From: Pseudomonadota bacterium
GTDB lineage: Bacteria; Pseudomonadota; Gammaproteobacteria; Burkholderiales; Burkholderiaceae_D
Length of the DNA stretch: 15,830 nucleotides
Direction of reading: 5' to 3'
NCBI GenBank assembly: GCA_023389425.1
Contig: JAEWEK010000201.1
Span: forward strand, 1 to 15,830
In this document: positions 7,674 through 14,446 of the stretch, piece after piece
How positions within the stretch are numbered: position 1 is the stretch's first letter
How the letters are laid out: every line of letters starts with the position of its first letter
Program-made: the position numbers and the translations under genes
Notes under the pieces: model-generated
The model's database searches: none
What the model saw: the letters and a program-made list of their open reading frames with translations, nothing else
Told to the model about the DNA's origin: nothing

Positions 7674-7739
7674 GTGGGCGGCCCGCGCCGTCCCCTAGCT
7701 TCGCCGCTGTCCTTCCCTGGCCCGCCGGGCCGCGCCCAC
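7674..7739 (+). other. Intercistronic stem structure between puuD and the ligase gene
   Basis: GTGGGCGGCCCG (7674-7685) can pair with CGGGCCGCGCCCAC (7726-7739), a 12-bp stem with a 2-nt bulge around a 40-nt loop. A second, smaller hairpin GGCCC-GCC-GGGCC (7719-7731) uses part of the same bases, so the two are mutually exclusive. There is no T run, so it is not a standard terminator. It might set the ratio of the two proteins or protect the upstream mRNA; in DNA of this GC content it could also be chance. Confidence 0.35.
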
Positions 7740-7777
7740 GCGCGTCCGCGGCCGTTCCAACCGACAGTGAGGCGTAG

Positions 7778-9145
7778 ATGGCAATCCGCGAAAATTTCAG
7801 TTACACCGACATGGACGAGTGGCTCAATGCGAAGCGAGTCACCGAAATCGAATGCCTGGTCCCGGACCTGACCGGGGTCGCCCGCGGCAAGATCCTGCCG
7901 CGCGTGAAGTTCACCGAGGAGCGCGGCATGCGCCTGCCCGAGGTGGTGCTGGGCATGACCGTCACCGGCAATTCGCCCAGCGGCGACGAAGCCTTCGAGC
8001 GTGCGATTTCCAGCACCGACCGCGACATGATCCTGAAGGCCGATCCCACCACCATCACCACCGTGCCGTGGGCGGTGGACCCGACCGCGCAGGTGATCCA
8101 CGACTGCTACTTCGCCGACGGCGCGCTGGTCGATTTCGCGCCGCGCTCGGTGCTGCGGCGCGTGCTGCAGCTGTACGGCGAGAAGGGCTGGAAGCCGCTG
8201 GTCGCGCCCGAGCTGGAGTTTTACCTGACCGCCAAGAACATCGACCCCAATCTGCCGCTGACCGCGCCGGTGGGGCGCAGCGGACGCTCCGAAACCAGTC
8301 GCCAGGTCTACAGCATCGACGCGGTCAACGAATTCGATCCGCTGTTCGAGGACATCTACGACTACTGCGACCTGATGAACCTCGACGTCGACACCCTGAT
8401 CCACGAGATCGGCGCCGGCCAGATGGAGATCAACTTCCAGCATGGCGACCCGCTCGGGCTGGCGGACAAGGTGTTCTACTTCAAGCGCACCCTGCGCGAG
8501 GCCGCGCTCAAGCACGACATGTACGCCACCTTCATGGCCAAGCCGATGGGCGGCGAGCCGGGCTCGGCGATGCACGTGCACCAGAGCGTGGTCGACGAAG
8601 ACGGCCGCAACATCTTCAGCAATCCCGACGGCTCGGAGGCCGACATCTTCCACCACTACATCGGCGGCCTGCAGCGCTACATGCCGGCGGCGATGGCGGT
8701 GGTCGCGCCCTACGTCAATTCCTACCGCCGCATCGTGCGCCACACCGCCGCGCCGATCAACCTGCAGTGGGGCGTGGACAACCGTACGGTGGGCTTTCGC
8801 GTGCCGGTGTCGGGCGCGCAGGACCGGCGCGTGGAGAACCGCGTGATCGGCGCCGACGCCAATCCCTACCTGGCGCTGGCCGTCACGCTGGCCTGCGGCT
8901 ACCTCGGCATGCTCGAACAGATCGAACCGACCGCCATCGTCGAGGCCAGCGCCTACGACATGAAGGTCGAGCTGCCGCAAGGCCTGCCGGAAGCGCTCAA
9001 CCTGCTGCGCGGCGACGCCAAGCTGCGCCACGTGCTGGGCGAACGCTTCATCGACGTGTATGCGGCGATCAAGGAACTGGAACACCAGGAATTCATGACG
9101 GTCATCAGCCCGTGGGAACGGGAGCACCTGCTGCTGCACGTCTGA
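7778..9145 (+). CDS. puuA: Gamma-glutamylputrescine synthetase (glutamine synthetase family)
   Basis: Predicted to join glutamate to putrescine with ATP, giving gamma-glutamylputrescine, the entry step of the pathway (PuuA in E. coli, SpuI/PauA in Pseudomonas). The 455-residue protein has the glutamine synthetase layout: N-terminal beta-grasp part (about 18-110) and C-terminal catalytic part with metal and nucleotide residues in APELEFY (E145, E147), HEIGAGQMEINF (E210, E217), MHVHQS (H266, H268), the loop NRTVGFR, and RVENR (E353). GAGG about 6 nt before the ATG at 7778 supports the start. It lies 120 bp after puuD and 21 bp before the aminotransferase. The specificity is inferred from these neighbours: housekeeping GlnA is longer and would not be expected here. 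Other diamines or monoamines are possible substrates. Confidence 0.9.
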   Translation: MAIRENFSYTDMDEWLNAKRVTEIECLVPDLTGVARGKILPRVKFTEERGMRLPEVVLGMTVTGNSPSGDEAFERAISSTDRDMILKADPTTITTVPWAVDPTAQVIHDCYFADGALVDFAPRSVLRRVLQLYGEKGWKPLVAPELEFYLTAKNIDPNLPLTAPVGRSGRSETSRQVYSIDAVNEFDPLFEDIYDYCDLMNLDVDTLIHEIGAGQMEINFQHGDPLGLADKVFYFKRTLREAALKHDMYATFMAKPMGGEPGSAMHVHQSVVDEDGRNIFSNPDGSEADIFHHYIGGLQRYMPAAMAVVAPYVNSYRRIVRHTAAPINLQWGVDNRTVGFRVPVSGAQDRRVENRVIGADANPYLALAVTLACGYLGMLEQIEPTAIVEASAYDMKVELPQGLPEALNLLRGDAKLRHVLGERFIDVYAAIKELEHQEFMTVISPWEREHLLLHV

Positions 9146-9166
9146 CCAAGCGAAGAGGAGGCCATC

Positions 9167-10618
9167 ATGGCCATCATCCACGAGGCGCTGCCGGGCGCCG
9201 CAGCGCGTGAAGCCGGCACCAGCGGCGGCAGCTACGACACCGCCGCGCTGAAGCGGCTGGACGCGGCCCACCATCTGCACCCCTTCACCGATCACGCCTT
9301 GCTGCGCCAGCGCGGCGGCGCGCGGGTGATGGTGCGCGGCGACGGCATCTACCTGTGGGACTCTGACGGGCGCAAGATCATCGACGGCATGTCCGGGCTG
9401 TGGTGCGTGAATGCCGGCTATGGCCGCGGCAGCATCGCCGACGCGGTTCATGCGCAGATGCAGGCGCTCCCCTTCTACAACAGCTTTTTCAACACCACCA
9501 ACGTGCCGGCGGTGCGGCTGGCCGAGCAGCTGGCGCAGCTGTCGCCGCCGCAGTTCGGCCATGTGTTCTTTACCAGTTCCGGCTCCGAGGCCAACGACAC
9601 CGTGGTGCGCATGGTGCGCCGCTACTGGGACCTGATGGCGCAGCCGCAGCGCCAGGTCATCATCAGCCGCCACAACGCCTACCACGGCAGCACGATGGCG
9701 GCCGCCTCGCTGGGCGGCATGGCCGGCATGCACGCGCAGGGCGGGCTGCCGATTCCCGGCATCGTCCATATCGGCCAGCCCAGCTACGCGGAATCGGGGC
9801 AGGGCACGAGCGAGGCCGAATTCGGGATCAAGGCCGCCGGCTGGCTGGAACAGAAGATCCTTGAACTCGGTCCCGGCCGGGTGGCCGCCTTCATCGGCGA
9901 GCCGGTGCAGGGCGCGGGCGGCGTCATCATCCCGCCGCCGACCTACTGGCCGGAGATCCAGCGCATCTGCGACAAGTACGGCATCCTGCTGGTGTCCGAC
10001 GAAGTGATCTGCGGCTTCGGCCGGCTGGGGCGCTGGTTCGGCTGCGAGCTGATGGGATTCCAGCCGGACCTGATCGCGTTCGCCAAGGGCGTCACCTCGG
10101 GCTACGTGCCGCTGGGCGGCGTGCTGGTGTCGGCGCGCGTGGCCGAGGTGCTGGTCGAGCGCGGCGGCGATTTCAACCACGGCTTCACGTATTCAGGCCA
10201 TCCGGTCGCGTGCGCGGCGGCGCTGGAGAACATCCGCATCCTGCGCGAGGAAAAGCTGGTGGAGAAGGTGGCGTCGGAGACCGGGCCGCACCTGAAGGCG
10301 GCGTTCGCGGGCCTGGCGCTGCATCCGCTGGTGGGGCATGCCGAAACCTGCGGGCTGGTGGCGGCGCTGGACCTGGTGCGCGTCAAGCGCGGATCGGTGC
10401 ACGACAACGAGCGCTTCGCGGCCGGGCACGCGGTGGGGATGATCTGCCGTGGCCACATGTTCGACAACGGCGTCATCATGCGCGCCGTGGGCGACCGGAT
10501 GATCGTCGCGCCGCCGCTGGTCATCACGCGCCAGCAGATCGACGAGATGGCCGACAGGATCCGGGCCTGCCTGGACCTGACGCTGGACGACTTGCGGGCG
10601 CGCGGACTGCTGGCCTAG
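9167..10618 (+). CDS. spuC: Class III PLP aminotransferase, polyamine/gamma-glutamylputrescine type (SpuC-like)
   Basis: Fold-type I, PLP-dependent omega-aminotransferase, 483 residues. PLP site residues are visible: Asp278 in VSDEVICGFGR binds the pyridine nitrogen and Lys307 in FAKGVTSGYVPLGG forms the Schiff base; FTSSGSEANDT (135-145) and NAYHGST (170-176) bind the phosphate and ring. The N-terminal sequence (LDAAHHLHPFTDH) is the form found in putrescine/beta-alanine:pyruvate transaminases. AGAGGAGG before the ATG at 9167, only 21 bp after the ligase, indicates one operon. It would take the place of the flavin oxidase PuuB, turning the free amino end into an aldehyde with pyruvate as likely acceptor. 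Direct transamination of putrescine, or GABA transamination, are the alternatives. It ends 16 bp from the convergent symporter stop with no evident terminator. Confidence 0.9.
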   Translation: MAIIHEALPGAAAREAGTSGGSYDTAALKRLDAAHHLHPFTDHALLRQRGGARVMVRGDGIYLWDSDGRKIIDGMSGLWCVNAGYGRGSIADAVHAQMQALPFYNSFFNTTNVPAVRLAEQLAQLSPPQFGHVFFTSSGSEANDTVVRMVRRYWDLMAQPQRQVIISRHNAYHGSTMAAASLGGMAGMHAQGGLPIPGIVHIGQPSYAESGQGTSEAEFGIKAAGWLEQKILELGPGRVAAFIGEPVQGAGGVIIPPPTYWPEIQRICDKYGILLVSDEVICGFGRLGRWFGCELMGFQPDLIAFAKGVTSGYVPLGGVLVSARVAEVLVERGGDFNHGFTYSGHPVACAAALENIRILREEKLVEKVASETGPHLKAAFAGLALHPLVGHAETCGLVAALDLVRVKRGSVHDNERFAAGHAVGMICRGHMFDNGVIMRAVGDRMIVAPPLVITRQQIDEMADRIRACLDLTLDDLRARGLLA

Positions 10619-10634
10619 GGCTTCCGTTTTCCGG

Positions 10635-12095
10635 TCAGGCGTGAATCTCGGCCGAGTGATGCGGCTCGTGGCGGTTCTTGAGCACCTGCGGCGCCAGCGA
10701 TCCCACGATCATGCCGGCAAACGCGGCCAGCAGGCCGGCCAATTGTCCCGGGAAGTGCTCGCCCAGCTTGCTGACTTGCGGGAAGAACACGATCCAGGTG
10801 ACGATGCCCGCGCCCAGCGACAGGATGGCGCCCTGGGTGGTGGCGCGCTTCCAGTACAGTCCCATCACCAGCGGCACGAAGGCGCCCACCAGCGTGACCT
10901 GGTAGGCCTCGCCCACCATGTCGTAGATCGAGGTGCCGCGCATCGCGATCGCGTACAGCAGCACCAGCCCGGCGAACACCACGATCGTGCAGCGCATCGC
11001 GAACAGCTGCTGGCGGTCGCTCATCTGCGGGCGCAGGTTCTTCAGGATGTTCTCGACGAAGCTGGTCGACGGCGCCAGCAGCGTGGCCGACGAGGTGCTC
11101 TTGATCGCCGACAGCAGCGCGCCGAAGAACAGGATCTGCATCACCAGCGGCATCTTGGACATCACGAAGGTCGGCAGCAGGGCCTGGTAATCGTTCTTGG
11201 CGATTTCGAGCGCGTTCTGTCCCATCACCACCACCGCGCAGGCGACGATGAACATCGGCACGCCGGCGAACAGGATGTAGCTGGCGCCGCCGATCATGGC
11301 GCCGGTACGCGCGGTGCCGGCATCCTTGGCCGACATCACGCGCTGGTACACGTCCTGCTGCGGGATGCTGCCGAACATCATGGTCACGCCGGCGCCGATG
11401 AAAAAGGCCATGTCGGTGAAGGTGGGCGAGGGGAAGAATTTCCACAGGTCGGCCTTGGAGGCCATCGCCACCACCTTGCCGGCGCCGCCGGCCAGTTCGG
11501 CCGAGAAGAAGGCGATGACCGACAGGCCGATCACCAGCACGATCATCTGGATGAAGTCGGTGATCGCGACGGCCAGGAAGCCGCCCACCACCACATAGAT
11601 CAGCACCGCCAGGGTGCCGACAATCATGCCGGCGGTCGCGCTCATCGCGCCGCCGGTCAGCACCGAGAACACCAGACCGAGGGCGGTGATCTGGGCCGCC
11701 ACCCAGCCCAGGTAGGACATGATGATCGCGACCGAGCAAAACACCTCGATGCCCTTGCCGTAGCGCTGGCGGTAATAGTCGCCGATGGTCAGCAGGTTCA
11801 GCTTGTAGAGGCGCGTGGCGAAGAACAGGCCGACCAGGATCAGGCAGGTGCCGGCGCCGAACGGGTCCTCGATCAGCGCGCCCAGGCCGCCCTGCACGAA
11901 CTTGGCCGGGATGCCCATCACCGTTTCGGCCCCGAACCAGGTGGCGAAGGTGGTCGTGACGACCATGACCAGGGGCAGGCTGCGCCCGGCGACGGCGAAG
12001 TCGGCCGTGTTCTTGATGCGCGAGCCGGCCCAGACGCCAAGGCCGAGCGTGCCGAGTAAATACAGCACGACGCAGGTGATCAAAGTGAAATTCAT
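10635..12095 (-). CDS. Sodium:solute symporter (SSS family), probable amine-pathway importer
   Basis: Inner-membrane Na+-coupled importer with the LeuT fold, 486 residues, about 13 membrane helices. Family marks: AGRSLP after helix 1, TWFGAET (52-58) in helix 2, the SSS signature GSIPQQDVYQR (242-252), and SAIKSTSSATLLAPSTSF (329-346), whose serine/threonine cluster forms part of the Na+ site. The frame is open up to 12308 but MNFTLITCVVLYLLG at 12095 begins at the first helix, as in relatives; its ribosome site is weak. It is divergent from the aldehyde dehydrogenase and convergent with the aminotransferase, inside the polyamine cluster, so putrescine or a related amine is the best guess as substrate. 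SSS members also carry proline, pantothenate, acetate or sugars, so the substrate is an inference from context only. Confidence 0.9.
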   Translation of the reverse strand: MNFTLITCVVLYLLGTLGLGVWAGSRIKNTADFAVAGRSLPLVMVVTTTFATWFGAETVMGIPAKFVQGGLGALIEDPFGAGTCLILVGLFFATRLYKLNLLTIGDYYRQRYGKGIEVFCSVAIIMSYLGWVAAQITALGLVFSVLTGGAMSATAGMIVGTLAVLIYVVVGGFLAVAITDFIQMIVLVIGLSVIAFFSAELAGGAGKVVAMASKADLWKFFPSPTFTDMAFFIGAGVTMMFGSIPQQDVYQRVMSAKDAGTARTGAMIGGASYILFAGVPMFIVACAVVVMGQNALEIAKNDYQALLPTFVMSKMPLVMQILFFGALLSAIKSTSSATLLAPSTSFVENILKNLRPQMSDRQQLFAMRCTIVVFAGLVLLYAIAMRGTSIYDMVGEAYQVTLVGAFVPLVMGLYWKRATTQGAILSLGAGIVTWIVFFPQVSKLGEHFPGQLAGLLAAFAGMIVGSLAPQVLKNRHEPHHSAEIHA

Positions 12096-12143
12096 GTCGT
12101 CAGTCCGGGGTCCCGAGAGATATTTCTGGTGGCAAATTGCGCG

Positions 12144-12172
12144 ATTATAGCGGCGAAATCGGCGCGGAGAAC
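12144..12172 (-). promoter_or_regulatory. Candidate promoter for the symporter gene
   Basis: On the minus strand a perfect -10 hexamer TATAAT occupies 12149-12144. The -35 is poor (TTCTCC at 16 bp). It would give a leader of about 40 nt before the ATG at 12095. Its -35 area overlaps that of the opposite promoter for the dehydrogenase, so the two genes may share control. Confidence 0.5.
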
Positions 12173-12177
12173 GCTTT

Positions 12178-12204
12178 TGGTATATTGGCGACATCGACGT
12201 TGTC
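12178..12204 (+). promoter_or_regulatory. Extended -10 promoter and start-site dyad before the aldehyde dehydrogenase gene
   Basis: TGGTATATT (12178-12186) is an extended -10 element (TGN plus TATATT), which would explain the absence of a good -35. The predicted start near 12193 falls inside GACATCGACGTTGTC (12190-12204), an inverted repeat with arms matching in six of seven bases around a central A. A dyad across the transcription start is a typical repressor site. I did not find a second copy in the other promoter regions of the cluster. Confidence 0.45.
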
Positions 12205-12227
12205 CAGTACCCCACAAGGAGATTGTG

Positions 12228-13712
12228 ATGCCGACCTCGCCCTGGCATGACCGGGCCGCCGCGCTGCCGATCGACGGCCGCGCCTTCATCGATGGACAGC
12301 GCACGCACGCCGCTTCCGGCCAGCGCTTTGACTGTATCTCACCGCTCGACGGACGCAAGCTGGCTGAGGTGGCGCGCTGCGGCGCGGCCGACGTCGATGC
12401 GGCCGTGGCCGCCGCCCGCGCGGCCTTCGAGGACCGGCGCTGGGCCGGCCAGGCGCCCGCCGCGCGCAAGCGGGTGCTGGTCCGCTTCGCCGACCTGATG
12501 CTGCAGCACCGCGACGAGCTGGCGCTGCTGGAAACCCTGGACATGGGCAAGCCGATCCGCTACAGCCTGTCGGTGGACGTGCAGCTGGCCCAGAACTGCA
12601 TCCGCTGGTACGGCGAGGCCACCGACAAGATCTACGACCAGGTCGCTCCCAGTCCCGCGGACAGCCTGGCCTTGATCACGCGCGAGCCGGTCGGCGTGGT
12701 GGCCGCGATCATCCCGTGGAACTATCCGATGCTGATGGCGGCGTGGAAGATCGGCCCGGCGCTCGCCAGCGGCAACAGCCTGGTGCTCAAACCGTCCGAG
12801 AAGGCGCCGCTGTCCGCGCTGCGCCTGGCCGAGCTGGCGCTGGAGGCCGGGGTGCCGCCCGGCGTGTTCAGCGTGCTGCCCGGCTTCGGTGACGAGGCCG
12901 GCCGCGCGCTGGGCCTGCACATGGATGTCGACTGCATCGCCTTCACCGGCTCGACCCGCACCGGCAAGCAGATCGTCCAGATGGCCGGCCAGTCCAACCT
13001 CAAGCGCGCCTGGACCGAGCTGGGTGGCAAATCGGCCAACATCGTCTGCGCCGACTGTCCGGACCTCGACGCCGCGGTGGCGGCCGCGATCGGCTCGATC
13101 TATTTCAACCAGGGCGAAAGCTGCAATGCGCCGTCCCGCCTGTTCGTCGAGGCCGCGATCAAGGACGCTTTCCTCGAGCGCGCGCTGGCGCTGGTGCCCC
13201 GTTTCGCGCCGGGCGATCCGCTCGACGAAACCACCGTGATGGGCGCCATCGTCGACCAGGTCCAGATGAAGACCGTGCTGGGCTACATCGCATCGGGCCA
13301 GGAGGAGGGCGCACGCCTGCTGGCCGGCGGCGCCGCGGCGCGCGAGGACAGCGGCGGCCTGTACGTGGCGCCGACCCTGTTCGACGGCGTGCGCCAGGAC
13401 ATGCGCATCGCGCGCGAAGAGATTTTCGGCCCGGTGCTGTCGGTGCTCAGCTTCACCGATCTCGACGAGGCCGTGCGCCAGGCCAATGCGACGCCCTACG
13501 GGCTGGCGGCGGCCATGTGGACCTCGGACCTGAGCAAGGCGATCCGCACTTCACGGGCGCTGCGCGCCGGCACCGTGCACGTGAACCAGTACGACAACGA
13601 CGACATCACGGTGCCCTTCGGCGGCTTCAAGCAGTCCGGCAACGGGCGCGACAAGTCGCTGCACGCCTTCGACAAGTACACCGAATTGAAGACGACCTGG
13701 ATCCAGGTCTAG
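12228..13712 (+). CDS. puuC: Gamma-glutamyl-gamma-aminobutyraldehyde dehydrogenase (PuuC/KauB type)
   Basis: NAD(P)+-dependent aldehyde dehydrogenase predicted to oxidise gamma-glutamyl-gamma-aminobutyraldehyde to gamma-glutamyl-GABA, the substrate of PuuD. The 494-residue length is that of E. coli PuuC (495). Visible: IIPWNYP (161-167, oxyanion Asn165), KPSEKAPLSAL, FTGSTRTGK (239-247, cofactor loop), general base Glu264 in TELGGKS, nucleophile Cys299 in NQGESCNAPSRLFV, EEIFGPVLSV, and PFGGFKQSGNGRDKS near the end. The frame is open to 12129, but AAGGAG seven bases before the ATG at 12228 and the family N-terminus fix the start. Pathway position is inferred from the cluster; family members also accept betaine aldehyde-like or 3-aminopropionaldehyde substrates. 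Its TAG overlaps the stop of the convergent response regulator. Confidence 0.92.
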   Translation: MPTSPWHDRAAALPIDGRAFIDGQRTHAASGQRFDCISPLDGRKLAEVARCGAADVDAAVAAARAAFEDRRWAGQAPAARKRVLVRFADLMLQHRDELALLETLDMGKPIRYSLSVDVQLAQNCIRWYGEATDKIYDQVAPSPADSLALITREPVGVVAAIIPWNYPMLMAAWKIGPALASGNSLVLKPSEKAPLSALRLAELALEAGVPPGVFSVLPGFGDEAGRALGLHMDVDCIAFTGSTRTGKQIVQMAGQSNLKRAWTELGGKSANIVCADCPDLDAAVAAAIGSIYFNQGESCNAPSRLFVEAAIKDAFLERALALVPRFAPGDPLDETTVMGAIVDQVQMKTVLGYIASGQEEGARLLAGGAAAREDSGGLYVAPTLFDGVRQDMRIAREEIFGPVLSVLSFTDLDEAVRQANATPYGLAAAMWTSDLSKAIRTSRALRAGTVHVNQYDNDDITVPFGGFKQSGNGRDKSLHAFDKYTELKTTWIQV

Positions 13713-14446
13713 ATCGCCAGGTCGCGCAGCATGCGCGAGGCCTCGCGGCTGGCGGTCAGGCGGGTGCCGTCGCGCATTTCCAGTTCCAGCAGCGACTGGT
13801 CGTCGGCCTTCATCGATTCGACGTAATCGAGGTTGACCAGGGCCGAGCGGTGGATCCGCACGAAGCGCCTCGGATCCAGCCTTTCCTCCAGCTCCGAGAT
13901 GCCGATGCGGACCAGGAAGGTGCGCCCGCGCGCCACGATCGCGGTGTATTTGGAGTCGGCCTTCAGGTATTCGATTTCGTCCAGCACCAGCGGGAAGATG
14001 CGGCCGCGGTCGCGCACCAGGATGCGCTCCAGCGGCTCGGCGGCCTTGTTGCGCGCCTGTTCCAGCGACAGCGTCATCGCCTCGGCCGAGGCGCCGCGCT
14101 CGGCCAGCACGCGGTCGACGGCGGCGTCGAAGCGCTCGCGGGTGAAGGGCTTGAGCAGGTAGTCGACCGCGTTCAGCTCGAAGGCGGCGACGGCGTACTG
14201 GTCGAAGGCGGTGGTGAAGATGATGGCGGGGAGGTGGCTCAGGCGCTGCAGCACTTCCAGCCCGGTCAGCTCGGGCATCTGGATGTCCATGAACACGACG
14301 TCGGGCTTGAGCGCGTTGATGCGTTCGAGCGCCAGCGCGCCGTCCGGCGCCTCGCCCACCAGCTGCAGTTCGTCGCGGGCGAGGATGGCGTCGCGCAGGG
14401 TCTCGCGCGCCAGCGGCTCGTCCTCGGCGATGAAGACGGTGGTCAT
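13709..14446 (-). CDS. LytTR-family response regulator (AlgR/LytR-like)
   Basis: Two-component response regulator, 245 residues. The receiver domain (about 3-115) has acidic pocket Glu8/Asp9, phosphoacceptor Asp54 in VFMDIQMPEL, Thr79 and Lys99 in LLKPF. A linker leads to a LytTR DNA-binding domain (about 140-240) with the characteristic ILVRDRGRI, IEYLKADSKYTAI and RFVRIHRSALVNLDYV stretches. The same frame stays open far upstream, but ATG at 14446 has GGAG 8 nt before it and overlaps the kinase stop as ATGA, indicating coupled translation. LytTR regulators usually bind paired 9-bp direct repeats; I found no convincing pair in the window. Its target genes are unknown, and the adjacent polyamine genes should not be assumed to be among them. 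Confidence 0.95.
   Translation of the reverse strand: MTTVFIAEDEPLARETLRDAILARDELQLVGEAPDGALALERINALKPDVVFMDIQMPELTGLEVLQRLSHLPAIIFTTAFDQYAVAAFELNAVDYLLKPFTRERFDAAVDRVLAERGASAEAMTLSLEQARNKAAEPLERILVRDRGRIFPLVLDEIEYLKADSKYTAIVARGRTFLVRIGISELEERLDPRRFVRIHRSALVNLDYVESMKADDQSLLELEMRDGTRLTASREASRMLRDLAI

Noticed and set aside
6668..10180. A minus-strand open frame of 1170 codons lying antisense to puuD, the ligase and the aminotransferase
   Set aside because: The three plus-strand genes have intact catalytic motifs and ribosome sites. The antisense frame is rich in His, Arg, Ala, Gln and Val with no domain pattern, as expected from the mirror frame of GC-rich coding DNA.
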